Source: a virus. From it: a stretch of DNA of 24,518 bases. A model generated the notes under the pieces. The model had not been told where the DNA came from. It was given only the letters and a program-made list of their open reading frames with translations, and did not search any database. Shown here piece by piece: positions 7,710 to 16,621 of this stretch. The first letter of the stretch is position 1; the number at the start of each line of letters is the position of its first letter. A program made the position numbers and the translations under genes. The stretch spans positions 1 through 24,518 of the IMG/VR virus record IMGVR_UViG_3300025380_000009; one strand, written 5' to 3'.

Positions 7710-8783
7710 TTAATTTCCGAACTCAGGTTCAAAGAAAGCTGATCCACGGGGCTCTTCTCCATATAACCATTGATCTGAAGTGAGTCCCTTCAAGACGAAC
7801 CGCTTAAATATGTAATGTGCTAAGATCTCAGTACCCGGATCTAATGTTAATTCCAGCTTGAACTGTGCATATCTATCAAGCTCTGATTCTGGGATAAATT
7901 GGTTTTTCCCGTATGGAGTCCATGCAGACCATACCGCTTCATCCGGAGAAAACCGGACTGATACCACCAGTGCATAAGTTAGATCCCAGCGTGCATAATC
8001 GATCCAGTCAGCCAGCCATTTATATGAGGCATAGGTAGCCCCCAGATCCATATTCCCAAGCTGATATGAGGCTATTGTGGAACTGGGAACCAGAGAGTTT
8101 TCCTGAAACGAGAATCCTGTATTTGTAATTGTGTAGGATCCGCTATCACTTAGTTCAGATCCACGTACCGACTTGAATCCAGCAGCACCACCATAAACTG
8201 CAGTATAATCGATCCCGTCCTTATAGTGGAATGGCACGATATCTTTTATATGGTTTTCAATGATAGATTCAGTCTCTGGGGAATCATTCCACAAGTGGAT
8301 CCAGCCAGTTCCTATACCGCCTATTCCCCAACCTACACCAATCGGATTCACACCAATCGCCATCTGCATCGTAACCTGATATGGAGTTACCAGAGCACGT
8401 TCACCGCCCTCTTTTAATAACCCTTCATCAGTTCCCCGCTGCTGGTGGGTTAGGATCGCATTGTGGATCCGGATCGCCATGATAAAATTATTATCTTCAG
8501 GATGCCTTTTGAGCCCATAATCAGCAGCCAGAGCATCCAGTAACAGCGGATCCCCATCCTTTGAGGGTGTTAGGGTATTTTTGAATCCGTCCAGATCCCT
8601 AATAAACAGATCTATGCTATTACCCACCGCCATCAAAACAGCATCCAGAGTAGCATTCCGGGTAACAAACTCAGGCAGCTTCATTATGAGCTTGTCATAC
8701 GTTTGCCTGTAGCGCATTGGCTCTATATCTAATAGAGGGGTTTGGAGAGATTCGTGGATTTCGCCTGCTTTTGTACGTGCCAT
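7710..8783 (-). CDS. Baseplate/tail protein I-like (P2 gpI-like)
   Basis: This 357-residue protein follows the J-like gene directly, as in P2-like and Mu-like tails. Residues about 20-120 contain the helical gpI-type core: P-E-F-V-T-R-N, then L-D-A-L-A-A-D-Y-G-L near 82-91, where the family typically has L..LA..fg. The C-terminal 170 residues are beta-rich and look like an added carbohydrate-binding or fibre-docking domain, making it longer than P2 gpI (about 176 residues). In the family the protein links the wedge to the tail fibre. The ATG at 8783 is 3 bases after the J-like stop, and GGAG in the end of that gene serves as ribosome-binding site. Confidence 0.7.
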   Translation of the reverse strand: MARTKAGEIHESLQTPLLDIEPMRYRQTYDKLIMKLPEFVTRNATLDAVLMAVGNSIDLFIRDLDGFKNTLTPSKDGDPLLLDALAADYGLKRHPEDNNFIMAIRIHNAILTHQQRGTDEGLLKEGGERALVTPYQVTMQMAIGVNPIGVGWGIGGIGTGWIHLWNDSPETESIIENHIKDIVPFHYKDGIDYTAVYGGAAGFKSVRGSELSDSGSYTITNTGFSFQENSLVPSSTIASYQLGNMDLGATYASYKWLADWIDYARWDLTYALVVSVRFSPDEAVWSAWTPYGKNQFIPESELDRYAQFKLELTLDPGTEILAHYIFKRFVLKGLTSDQWLYGEEPRGSAFFEPEFGN

Positions 8784-8786
8784 GTT

Positions 8787-9854
8787 TTACTCCGTGATAC
8801 TTACTGATCCAATTTTGGGAAGTAAATAGGCTCCCACTTGGATATTTGAAGCCGGACTAAATGAAGATCTCTGGATATCTGAGATCCCCAGACTGTTATT
8901 TACCAGACTGTAGAGATCACTGAAATCCACATCAGTACCCCAGTCCCATTCCCTGTAATCCATGTATAGCTGGAGATTCAGGATCACGTTATCCCTGACT
9001 GAATTAATATCATATCCAGCATACAGAACCACCTCTGCAGTAACATCTACCAGCATCCATACCATGTTCAGGCACACTACCACGATCCCCAGTGGAGCTT
9101 TGTGCTGGATGTATGCTGCCATAGTTGATAGCTGGGTATCTGTGAAGATCCCGCCATTATTTCGTAGGCAGTGAACCACTACTGTTTTCTGGGAGTATTG
9201 GGGGTGATTAATTTGGGGTTTTGCCCGGATCAATTCATCGTGGGATTCCTGAGCCCACGCTTCATAGCTTGCTTCTATTCCCTGTGAGAGAGTAGCTAAC
9301 TGGGTGATTGCCCGGCTCCTGAGAAGTTCATCTGATTCGTAATCATATCCACCAATGGAAGGGGTATCGTTTGACACTGAAGTAAGCCCAGAGACGATAT
9401 CCACCATTACTGAGATCTCACCCGGCTTTATCATACTTGAAGAGCCAGCTATGGTAGCCTTACAGGAGAGAGATACTATCCCGTTTGCTGCCAAAACAGC
9501 ACTCTCAGTAGTGATATACTCAATCCCGCTTCCCGTCCCCACCTTCGTCCCCTGTGGGATCGTAGTGGCTGCTACACCGCTGAAGATCACCGGGACGGTA
9601 GCAAATGATGCTGCCCTACGCTTCATGGATCTGGGAGCTACAGCGAGTTCCAGATCATCGCCATTTGAGAGCATGATCCGGGCAGATCTAAAGACTTGGT
9701 GAACATTATAATAAAGCTGTGCAAGCTGTGCTGATATCGCATTGAATATCGCTCGAGCTACCCCGCCCTTATTATAGTTGGTAATACTGGAATTGTTATT
9801 CCGTGCCCATTCGATCATTTCTGACATAATTTTTGTACGTGTTTTAATAATCAT
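8787..9854 (-). CDS. Baseplate J-like wedge protein
   Basis: This 355-residue protein matches the Baseplate_J family (P2 gpJ, Mu gp47, T4 gp6 core). It has the helical N-terminus ending in a segment rich in A-R-I-M-L-S-N-G-D-D-L-E. The typical beta region follows: I-P-Q-G-T-K-V-G-T-G-S-G-I-E-Y-I-T-T at residues about 100-117, then I-K-P-G-E-I near 142-147. The G-G-x-D-x-E-S-D-E-L-L-R-S-R motif at about 167-180 is near diagnostic. In the tail it forms the wedge ring that triggers sheath contraction. It lies between the gp25-containing fusion and the I-like protein, the classical order. An internal Met at residue 10 is an alternative start. Confidence 0.88.
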   Translation of the reverse strand: MIIKTRTKIMSEMIEWARNNNSSITNYNKGGVARAIFNAISAQLAQLYYNVHQVFRSARIMLSNGDDLELAVAPRSMKRRAASFATVPVIFSGVAATTIPQGTKVGTGSGIEYITTESAVLAANGIVSLSCKATIAGSSSMIKPGEISVMVDIVSGLTSVSNDTPSIGGYDYESDELLRSRAITQLATLSQGIEASYEAWAQESHDELIRAKPQINHPQYSQKTVVVHCLRNNGGIFTDTQLSTMAAYIQHKAPLGIVVVCLNMVWMLVDVTAEVVLYAGYDINSVRDNVILNLQLYMDYREWDWGTDVDFSDLYSLVNNSLGISDIQRSSFSPASNIQVGAYLLPKIGSVSITE

Positions 9855-9856
9855 AG

Positions 9857-11179
9857 CTAATCCAGATTCGCTTTAAGTTCTGCCTCAGTCTGGTGATTAA
9901 TTGCTGTCACCTGACAAGAGAGCTTTATCGCATCTTCCACCTTTGTAATTACCACACCACTCACTGACTTCACCCGGGGATCTGTCATGAGTGCTCTGGT
10001 TACTTCCGGACTTAACATGCTCCCCACGATTTGGGGGATAGCAGCCTGCTCCAGAGTTAAAATATTATTTCCATAATCAGGATCTTCAGCGATCGCTCCC
10101 AGCGGAGTCTGAAGGATGTTATCCAGCCCCTGCATAAACGTGTTTGTATAGTTCAGCACAGTGAGATCTCCATCCACAACATCTAAAGTATTTGGAAGAT
10201 CTCTACCCAGAACCTGAACGCCTTGCTGGGCATCCAGTACAAAGTTAGCTGCTACACGTTCTGTATCCAGTGGATCCAGATAAGGGATCTTCAGTTGCAT
10301 CCCATCCCAGTTTTCTCCCAGAATATCCATAGGCTCCAGATCATTAAACTCCATGATCAAATGTGCCCTATCAGCGGATCCAAGTTCCCGGGCAGAAATC
10401 CGCTCTATTGATTCATTTTTCCGAACAAATACTGTTTTTACTGGAGTCTCTATCTTGCTGGTATCTGCGCTGGTAGCAGTCCTGTAGTAAGCCGGGAGCA
10501 CCAGCAGCGTTTCAAGCTCCAGAGTGAGACTGTCAAACATTACCAGAAGCCCATAGATATCTGTTAATCCCCGGCTACTATTCGTATTGGTCTCAAACTG
10601 CTTTTTACCAATCATTTCAGGATTTAGCTGGGCTCCTTTCCGGTATGCCCATGCTATCAGATTTTCTGTTCTGGGTTCATCATTAATGAAATCAGCATTC
10701 GCATTTTCCACCAATGCACTTACCCGGCTATCCATCTGTTCGATCAGTGCCAGAGCCTGCCTGATTAGCTCCATTGAATTTGTGATCCTGCGAAGGGATG
10801 CTCTTGTTTTGGCGATTGTGGATCCAGATCTATCTGGTGAGAGATCCCCAAAAAGGGTTTGGTTTGCCAGCGGGTTCCGATTGTCAGTATAAAACTCTTC
10901 GAAGATCCCGGCAAAAATCTCACCACTTGCGTATGCATGGATGGATGGAACTGCCTCATAGATTTGAACCAAGAGGTTTTGGAATTCCTTGAAGGTAGAT
11001 CTGATCCCTGCTGCAGATATTGTGGCTGCGAAATTGGAAGATTTGATACTGGTAGCTCCAGTGGGATCTGCTACTTTTTGTCTCTCTATCCATGAGGTTC
11101 TAACTACTTCCGGTTTTAGCTGGGGGACTTGTTGAGCCTCTTCATTCGCTCTATCATTTGCGCTTCCGGGGATTGCCAT
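9857..11179 (-). CDS. Baseplate fusion: helical domain + LysM-like + gp25-like
   Basis: This 440-residue protein appears to fuse parts that are separate in many tails. Residues 1-230 are helical and unrecognised. Residues about 248-302 look like a LysM domain: V-R-K-N-E-S-I-E-R-I-S-A-R-E-L-G, then A-H-L-I-M-E-F-N-D-L and a final L-K-I-P, the usual order in this fold. Residues about 328-436 match the gp25/GPW wedge family: L-T-V-L, Q-T-P-L-G-A-I-A-E-D-P-D-Y-G-N, and then A-L-M-T-D-P-R-V. gp25 is the wedge component that touches the sheath; it is called lysozyme-like in databases, but I see no reason to assume enzymatic activity. The ATG immediately follows the preceding stop. The LysM part may bind peptidoglycan or act as a baseplate organiser, as LysM does in XkdP- and gp53-type proteins. 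Confidence 0.8.
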   Translation of the reverse strand: MAIPGSANDRANEEAQQVPQLKPEVVRTSWIERQKVADPTGATSIKSSNFAATISAAGIRSTFKEFQNLLVQIYEAVPSIHAYASGEIFAGIFEEFYTDNRNPLANQTLFGDLSPDRSGSTIAKTRASLRRITNSMELIRQALALIEQMDSRVSALVENANADFINDEPRTENLIAWAYRKGAQLNPEMIGKKQFETNTNSSRGLTDIYGLLVMFDSLTLELETLLVLPAYYRTATSADTSKIETPVKTVFVRKNESIERISARELGSADRAHLIMEFNDLEPMDILGENWDGMQLKIPYLDPLDTERVAANFVLDAQQGVQVLGRDLPNTLDVVDGDLTVLNYTNTFMQGLDNILQTPLGAIAEDPDYGNNILTLEQAAIPQIVGSMLSPEVTRALMTDPRVKSVSGVVITKVEDAIKLSCQVTAINHQTEAELKANLD

Positions 11180-11859
11180 TATACAGCCACCTTTCCGATA
11201 TCACCCAGATTAGATCCAGCACCAGAAGCACCACCGGGGAGAACAGATATTGCCTTCCCCTTCAAATTGATAGCTGCCTTAGTTGCTGCCCCCTGAGCTT
11301 TGGAGATCCCTTCCGCTGCTCCGGACTTCAGACTATCTATTGCATCCTTCACAGGATCCAGTAAGGGGCTTGCTGAAATAGGATTCAGAGCAGTTGCTTT
11401 GAGTGAGTACACCCAGAGCATATTCCTGTTTGTAGTCTGGGAGATATTGAACTCCATGAGCTCCACTTCAAAATAATGCATGACATTGTGAGCCAGCAGC
11501 CATACCGTGGGATACTCCCCTTTTTCGTTTTGCTCATGACTTACATCCACCAGCCATTCCAGATACTTAACCCATCCAAAGCCATTAAAAACTGACTTGG
11601 ATCCAATGAATCCTTTTGACTTGTATCCGAACGTGCCCTGAATGGTTATTGGGGATGGAGCCATGCCATATTTATCTACCCATCCACCGCCTTTAGTTGG
11701 TGTTACTGTGGTGAGATATTGCTTCAGCATCATATAGGATTCTGGCATAACTGGAAAGTGAAGCACCAGCGGGATCAGGATCCCCAGAGCATCATGATTC
11801 ATCACAATCAGGGTGAGCATATTAGGTGGATTATTTACTACTGGTGGGATCTGTGGCAT
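11179..11859 (-). CDS. XkdP-like baseplate hub/tail protein
   Basis: This 226-residue protein has a segment near residues 29-36 reading L-V-L-H-F-P-V-M-P-E-S, then a G-x-G-W-V-D-K-Y-G region and I-T-I-Q-G-T-F-G. This resembles the N-terminal domain of XkdP-type or Afp7-like proteins that clamp the tube to the baseplate hub. A W-V-K-Y-L-E-W-L-V helix and a beta segment follow. The last 60 residues are Ala/Gly/Lys-rich and flexible. Unlike XkdP it has no LysM domain of its own; a LysM-like domain lies in the next gene instead. It overlaps the preceding gene through TAATG. Confidence in the exact family is moderate, while a baseplate role is well supported by position. Confidence 0.6.
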   Translation of the reverse strand: MPQIPPVVNNPPNMLTLIVMNHDALGILIPLVLHFPVMPESYMMLKQYLTTVTPTKGGGWVDKYGMAPSPITIQGTFGYKSKGFIGSKSVFNGFGWVKYLEWLVDVSHEQNEKGEYPTVWLLAHNVMHYFEVELMEFNISQTTNRNMLWVYSLKATALNPISASPLLDPVKDAIDSLKSGAAEGISKAQGAATKAAINLKGKAISVLPGGASGAGSNLGDIGKVAV

Positions 11860-12098
11860 TATGATACCTCACAATCTACTGCATCCACATTGGCAACACC
11901 TAAAGCTGCTACTCCAGACCCACCTGATACAGTTTCTATTAGACTACCTGAAGGGATTTTCACTTCCAGATTTTCTTTTATATAATTGATAATTGCATTC
12001 GCCATTTTTGACTGGGCAGCATCCGGGGATGATTCACTGGTTAATGATTCCATTTCCTCTTGGATCGCTGCTTTTAATCCATCTGCTGTCATTGCCAT
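11859..12098 (-). CDS. Small baseplate-associated protein
   Basis: I chose the ATG at 12098, giving 79 residues (M-A-M-T-A-D-G-L-K), because GAAGG lies about 7 bases upstream and the start falls just after the spike stop at 12101. A longer version starting at 12155 would have an arginine/aromatic extension overlapping the spike gene and no good ribosome-binding site. Residues 1-45 are helical with A-N-A-I-I-N-Y-I-K-E-N-L-E-V. A glycine-rich C-terminus follows (S-G-G-S-G-V-A-A-L-G-V). Similar small proteins occur behind the spike gene in many contractile tails, but I cannot name a function. Confidence 0.65.
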   Translation of the reverse strand: MAMTADGLKAAIQEEMESLTSESSPDAAQSKMANAIINYIKENLEVKIPSGSLIETVSGGSGVAALGVANVDAVDCEVS

Positions 12099-12100
12099 AA

Positions 12101-12748
12101 TTATGCCTTCACATTCGTATTGCCGATGAAGTGATCTAATCCAGTATAAAAGCACTTGGGTATATTGTTTAAAATTAGCTTAACTAAATTACTCCCAAGC
12201 TCTACAGTTCCAGATGCATCGATCTTTGCATCCCCGCCTGCAGTGGCTTCTATATTGCCTTCAGCGTTTACTGTTACATCGCCCTCAGTTGTAATAACTG
12301 CTCCAGTGGGAACGTCCAGATTCAAAGCACCCTTTGCCAGAATGTTAATATTCCCGCCCTCTTCACCGTCCACGTTCAGGTTCAGGTTCAGGGATCCGGA
12401 AGCTCCAGATAGGGAGAGAATAAGATCTCCATCATTATTCGTGGAGAACTGCAGCATGGCTGTTACTACACCCTCTTCATCTTTTACTTCATGGATGAAA
12501 TTGATAGCATCTAATACACTTGCCTCATCTGTAATACGGGGATCTTTAGGCATCATTAGTGTATTCATGATCACGGGGCTATCTGGCTCATTGTGGAGAA
12601 AATCCACCAGAACAAAATCTTTTTCCTTCAGGTTCCTATACACGGATCCAGCGATCTTAACTCCCCGCTGTCTCTCATGAGTATCCCGGTACATGATATC
12701 CGCTGTCATAGTGACAGGGTTAATCCCGATTACTACAGCATCCTTCAA
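12101..12748 (-). CDS. Baseplate spike protein (gpV/gp45-like)
   Basis: This 215-residue protein has the two-part design of the membrane-piercing spike. Residues about 5-75 fit an OB fold (K-D-A-V-V-I-G-I-N through F-V-L-V-D-F-L). Residues about 107-195 form short repeating beta strands with alternating Gly, Asn, Asp and Val, such as G-D-V-T-V-N-A-E-G-N-I-E-A-T-A-G-G-D, typical of a trimeric beta helix. In the family it sits under the hub and punctures the outer membrane. Its ATG overlaps the hub stop as ATGA, implying coupled translation at fixed ratio. I see no histidine-based metal-binding apex motif (HxH); the final residues are I-G-N-T-N-V-K-A. Confidence 0.82.
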   Translation of the reverse strand: MKDAVVIGINPVTMTADIMYRDTHERQRGVKIAGSVYRNLKEKDFVLVDFLHNEPDSPVIMNTLMMPKDPRITDEASVLDAINFIHEVKDEEGVVTAMLQFSTNNDGDLILSLSGASGSLNLNLNVDGEEGGNINILAKGALNLDVPTGAVITTEGDVTVNAEGNIEATAGGDAKIDASGTVELGSNLVKLILNNIPKCFYTGLDHFIGNTNVKA

Positions 12749-14121
12749 TTCATGCCTCCCACAAAGTCCATCCCGGCTTTGTATAATTTTTCCCGGGTAA
12801 AAGGATCCATGCCACGATCCACTGAAATATTAGTCATAAATGGTTTCCCAAAAGTGTATTTATTCCCCACTGCAGGCGCATAGTATTCCATCCCGGTAGC
12901 TGGGCGAATAACCTTATCACCAGCCCGGACATTTGGCATTCCCCGGACAGTGAGAGATCCAGCTTCAAAGCGATGATTGTCCCGGTTCCAGAGATAGAGC
13001 TTATTCCGGTAGTATTTATATTTATCCAGAGTAGATCCCTCTACTGTTTCCCCATCACTATTCAGGGGGATGTAGCTCAATCGTTCTGTTTTGTCCCGGG
13101 TTCCAATTTCATGAACCAGATCTGAATCCACCAGCGGGGGGAACGTGGCATATTCGCCATCAGATCCAGTGAAGCGATCGCCGGGGAGCACACTAAATAC
13201 AGAATATCCGGTTCCGTGCTGAACAGCAAGATTCTCACCCCGGATAAGATCCTCAGTAATGATATGCCCGTTTTTGCCATCGATCCAGTTAGTTATTTCA
13301 TTCCAGCCGATTTTAACAGATTCACCCTTTGGGTTTATGGCTGTCTCAGGATCCAGAACGCTGAAGGGGGTAGGACGGGATCGAAGATACATCTTCCCGC
13401 CTTTGGCATCAGTCCAAAGCTCATTGAATGGATCCAGTATGTATTGCTTAAAATAATCCCAGATAGTTCCACTGTATGGAGATAGCTGGCTGTTAAAAAG
13501 TAGTTCCCCATCACGTACAAATAATGCTGATTCCAGATCTATCCAATCCTTCAAAGATCCGTTCTTTAGCTGGATATCCAGCCCGGGGAGAGTTTTGGCT
13601 ATCTGCAGCACAGCTTCATAGGTGGGTTTCTGGAAGAAATCGAAAGCGATATCCCCCTGCTGTAGTTCTAAATTCTTTTGTTTTAGATCCCCTTCCAGCC
13701 CCAGAGCGTTTTCAAAATACTTAACCAGATCAAAGATCCAGATAGATCCCAGTGATCGCCCTACAATAGAAACAGACCGCTGAACTCCCTTTTCCATAAT
13801 TACTTCAGATTTAGACACTCTATCAATGAGCCCAAGCATGGTAGTTTCCACACCGTCCATCATGATATCCACCACATCCAAAGGCTGCAGTAGAGCGTAG
13901 TAAAATGGCTCTATATCGGAAGGCTTTGCTTTGAACCATACCAGATCTATAGTGAAGGATCCATGAGCAGCATTGATCGATGCATTTGTACTGATCTTCA
14001 GGATATGGGAAACGGGATTTATCACGCTTGCGCCTTCACCGCCTATACCAAAATCTCTTGTTTGCTTAGTATGAAACATCAGTGCGGGTGCTGGATTCCG
14101 TTTTGTGAAATGCTTAACCAT
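12745..14121 (-). CDS. Baseplate hub protein (XkdQ/gpD/Mu gp44-like)
   Basis: This 458-residue protein fits the hub family (P2 gpD, Mu gp44, XkdQ), which forms the ring connecting tube and spike. Residues 45-140 contain S-F-T-I-D-L, L-Q-P-L-D-V-V-D-I-M-M-D-G and T-M-L-G-L-I-D-R-V, the conserved first barrel where these families describe the field and its limits. R-S-V-S-I-V-G-R-S-L-G and D-L-V-K-Y-F follow. The C-terminal part has L-T-V-R-G-M-P-N-V-R-A-G-D, as expected in late-control hubs. It lies between tape measure and spike, the standard place, with a 3-base gap after the tape measure and an ATGA overlap with the spike. Confidence 0.82.
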   Translation of the reverse strand: MVKHFTKRNPAPALMFHTKQTRDFGIGGEGASVINPVSHILKISTNASINAAHGSFTIDLVWFKAKPSDIEPFYYALLQPLDVVDIMMDGVETTMLGLIDRVSKSEVIMEKGVQRSVSIVGRSLGSIWIFDLVKYFENALGLEGDLKQKNLELQQGDIAFDFFQKPTYEAVLQIAKTLPGLDIQLKNGSLKDWIDLESALFVRDGELLFNSQLSPYSGTIWDYFKQYILDPFNELWTDAKGGKMYLRSRPTPFSVLDPETAINPKGESVKIGWNEITNWIDGKNGHIITEDLIRGENLAVQHGTGYSVFSVLPGDRFTGSDGEYATFPPLVDSDLVHEIGTRDKTERLSYIPLNSDGETVEGSTLDKYKYYRNKLYLWNRDNHRFEAGSLTVRGMPNVRAGDKVIRPATGMEYYAPAVGNKYTFGKPFMTNISVDRGMDPFTREKLYKAGMDFVGGMN

Positions 14122-14124
14122 CGA

Positions 14125-16134
14125 CTACTTCCCTGCCCCGGCAAAAGCTCTAAAATTACCACTCTCAGATTGTATAAAGTCCCAGAGAGTTCCCATTCTC
14201 CTACTGAACGTAGCTTCATCATTAGTCGGTGGAAGCCCGCTCAGAACCCTCTTGGCTTCATCACTATCCAGCGTAGTTCTGGCAAAAGCGATTACTACAT
14301 CATTCATCATGGATGCAGCACTCTCAAATGCAGTAGCTGCAGTTTCGATCTTGCCAATCTCCCCGGCGATCGCTGCCTGCTGATCTTCAAATCCAAAGGT
14401 ATCCCTAAAGGTAGCTATGCGCTTATTGAATGCATCCTCACTGCCCTGCAGTCCTTCCTTAATAGTTTCAGCTATCAGTTCAGCCTGAGTTTTTGGTGGA
14501 TCCTTTTCATCCCCGCCTGAAGTAGCACCACGGATATATTTCTTTTCCTCATCTGTGAGATCTGAAGAGGATCCTATAAAAGTTGCAAATTCAGCTTCAG
14601 ACATATTGCCGATCTCTGGGAGTTTATCCCCAAATCGTTCCATGAGCTCTACCAGAGAGTTCATTGCCTTGTCTGGGTTATAGAGTTCAGCCATCTGGAG
14701 ACGGTTTCCAGACCACTTTTTAAGCAGGAAGGATTGATCCCATCTGGTTCTCTCAATATCCTTCCCAGCACCAGATGCCATATCCCGAGCCATCCCGAAA
14801 AATTCAGTTAGCATTCGTGGATCTGCCATGCCTTGTTCCTGCAGAGCAGTGACCTGTCCGATCGAAAAATCTTGTCCCCCACGCTCCATAATTCTTAGAG
14901 CAGCCTGAAAGCCCATTCCACCAGTTGCCATCGTGTCATGCAGCCCACTCAGTACATTACCCCCACGGGATCCCCGGAAGGGCTCTCCCATCGTTCCGAA
15001 CAGTCCGGCATACCTTGATATCATCCCGGGATCCTGCATCGTTACGGCGGTCTGTATGACTGATTCAGTAACACCCATCACTTCCTGTAGGAATTCTGGC
15101 AATCTGGCTACACCGATCCCAGACATAACACCTTCAGCGATCGCCTGCTTTAGTATCGTGGGATCTGCCATAGGAGAGTATCCGGTTTTACCCTGAGCAG
15201 ATACGAACCCAGTGGATTCGCTATTACCTATTCCATAGGCTTTGCCCAGTGAAATTGTACTCTGGAGATCTAATCTTCTCTGGACAGGATCACCAGCACC
15301 AGCACCCAAGATCCGCATCCACGTTTTTTCTAACCCGGCTAATTCACTCAGGGAAGTAGCAGTAGTTAAAGCTACTGCTTCAAATGATTCACGGAAGGCT
15401 TCAGCATTCACTGGGAGCGTTTCAGACATTGCACTGATCTCAGTGAGATCCTTCAGGATATCCTTGTAAGAAGTCCATCCTTCCTGAAGAGCCTGAACAC
15501 CCTTAAATGCAGCATAACCCACTACACCAACACCCAGCCCGGTAGCGAGTTTTGCACCCGTTCCCATGCCAGCCATCTTCCGGGTTACTGCTCCAGTAAC
15601 ACCCTGAACAGCACCTGTAGCTACACCACCAGCACCACCACGCATTCCGCTCTGGGTGAGATCTCCGATCATCCCCGGGGAATCACGCTGCTGGGGATCA
15701 TAAACTCCCTGATCCAGAGCCCACTGCTTTGCAGCAGCGGATGATTCTGTATTCCGGGTTGCATCGTCTAAGGCTCCAGTTTTAACTCCATAGATCTCTG
15801 CTTGGATTCGTTCAAGATCACGTTTTTTTGTGCCCTTTTCCCTGCCACTGGAAGAGGATACTTCCTGCCGGGCGATCTTCTCTTGGTGCTGCAGTTCAGA
15901 CATTCTGCTTTTGTTTTCAGCCTGTTCAAGCTGGCGGATAAGCTGAAGCTGATCATTTAGAAACTTATTCTGCTTTTTTAGATCTTCCGGATATTTTTCT
16001 GCAGCTTCTGATTTGATCTCATTAAAACGAGAAAATCCCTGTGATGCAAGATCCATAGCCCGGGTTTGTTCAGCAAGTTCCTGCTTCCCGGTTACTCTGG
16101 TTCCAACATTTACTTGGATATTTTGTTCAGTCAT
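14125..16134 (-). CDS. Tail tape measure protein
   Basis: This 669-residue protein sets tail length and probably helps genome passage. Residues 35-120 are charged and strongly coiled-coil-like. Residues about 164-215 form a Gly/Ala-rich hydrophobic stretch (G-A-K-L-A-T-G-L-G-V-G-V-V-G-Y), common in tape measures. The rest is mostly helical. With the usual 0.15 nm per residue of an alpha helix, the length corresponds to a tail of about 100 nm, inside the myovirus range. It follows the chaperone frames and precedes the hub, as expected. GAGGAT lies about 5 bases before the ATG. No lysozyme or peptidase motif is evident. Confidence 0.88.
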   Translation of the reverse strand: MTEQNIQVNVGTRVTGKQELAEQTRAMDLASQGFSRFNEIKSEAAEKYPEDLKKQNKFLNDQLQLIRQLEQAENKSRMSELQHQEKIARQEVSSSSGREKGTKKRDLERIQAEIYGVKTGALDDATRNTESSAAAKQWALDQGVYDPQQRDSPGMIGDLTQSGMRGGAGGVATGAVQGVTGAVTRKMAGMGTGAKLATGLGVGVVGYAAFKGVQALQEGWTSYKDILKDLTEISAMSETLPVNAEAFRESFEAVALTTATSLSELAGLEKTWMRILGAGAGDPVQRRLDLQSTISLGKAYGIGNSESTGFVSAQGKTGYSPMADPTILKQAIAEGVMSGIGVARLPEFLQEVMGVTESVIQTAVTMQDPGMISRYAGLFGTMGEPFRGSRGGNVLSGLHDTMATGGMGFQAALRIMERGGQDFSIGQVTALQEQGMADPRMLTEFFGMARDMASGAGKDIERTRWDQSFLLKKWSGNRLQMAELYNPDKAMNSLVELMERFGDKLPEIGNMSEAEFATFIGSSSDLTDEEKKYIRGATSGGDEKDPPKTQAELIAETIKEGLQGSEDAFNKRIATFRDTFGFEDQQAAIAGEIGKIETAATAFESAASMMNDVVIAFARTTLDSDEAKRVLSGLPPTNDEATFSRRMGTLWDFIQSESGNFRAFAGAGK

Positions 16135-16156
16135 GGGATCCTCAATCAGAGATTAA

Positions 16157-16621
16157 TTAAATATCAGGTAGGTCTATTCCCAGTTCGTCTTTGACCGTCT
16201 GGGCAAAATCATCGTCCACATAGTCGGTCTGATCGGATCCTTCAGGGATCGTCATTTCAGCACCACACCGGGGGCAGTAGGTTGAATTAGGATAAGGTGC
16301 TCCCATGAAATCGCATTCCGGGCAGTGGGGGACACTGCGCTTTTGCTGGGCATCACGCTCACGCTTAATGCTTCGCTGGATCTCAAATTCTACAAGGATT
16401 CCCTCATCCGTCATTTCCAAATAGCGGGGATCCGTGGGGGGAAGATTGTACTTCTCCCTGAACCAGATACGATGCCAATTATCCTTTATCTGACCTTCAG
16501 CCAGATTCCGGAGTTCAGCTTCCGTTCTCTCCTGATTCGGATCCTTCAGAGCCATCACTGGGTTTATCGGGTTGACTGCGAAACAGCCCGGACTTTTCAG
16601 TCCACGCCCTCCAGACTTCAT
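16157..16621 (-). CDS. Tail assembly chaperone, downstream frame (T-like) with zinc ribbon
   Basis: This frame lies in +1 (equivalently -2) relative to the upstream chaperone gene and overlaps its last 107 bases. From the first ATG it gives 154 residues. The first ~20 are unlikely to be natural because they use the upstream gene's coding sequence in a shifted frame, so expression by programmed frameshift is more plausible. The typical T-domain begins near M-A-L-K-D-P-N-Q-E-R and continues with W-F-R-E-K-Y-N-L-P-P-T-D-P-R-Y. A zinc ribbon follows: C100-P-E-C103 and C116-P-R-C119. In the G/GT system the fused protein coats the tape measure during tube polymerisation. An independent start at 16621 is possible: a purine-rich AAGAAGAG sequence lies a few bases upstream. 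The zinc ribbon is not a usual feature of T domains. Confidence 0.72.
   Translation of the reverse strand: MKSGGRGLKSPGCFAVNPINPVMALKDPNQERTEAELRNLAEGQIKDNWHRIWFREKYNLPPTDPRYLEMTDEGILVEFEIQRSIKRERDAQQKRSVPHCPECDFMGAPYPNSTYCPRCGAEMTIPEGSDQTDYVDDDFAQTVKDELGIDLPDI

Noticed and set aside
9872-10198. Lysozyme activity of the gp25-like domain
   Set aside because: gp25-family members are structural wedge proteins; the old lysozyme label is not supported by visible catalytic residues.
12099-12155. Longer N-terminus of the small baseplate-associated protein
   Set aside because: The extension overlaps the spike gene, is unlike a protein start in composition and lacks a ribosome-binding site; ATG at 12098 fits better.
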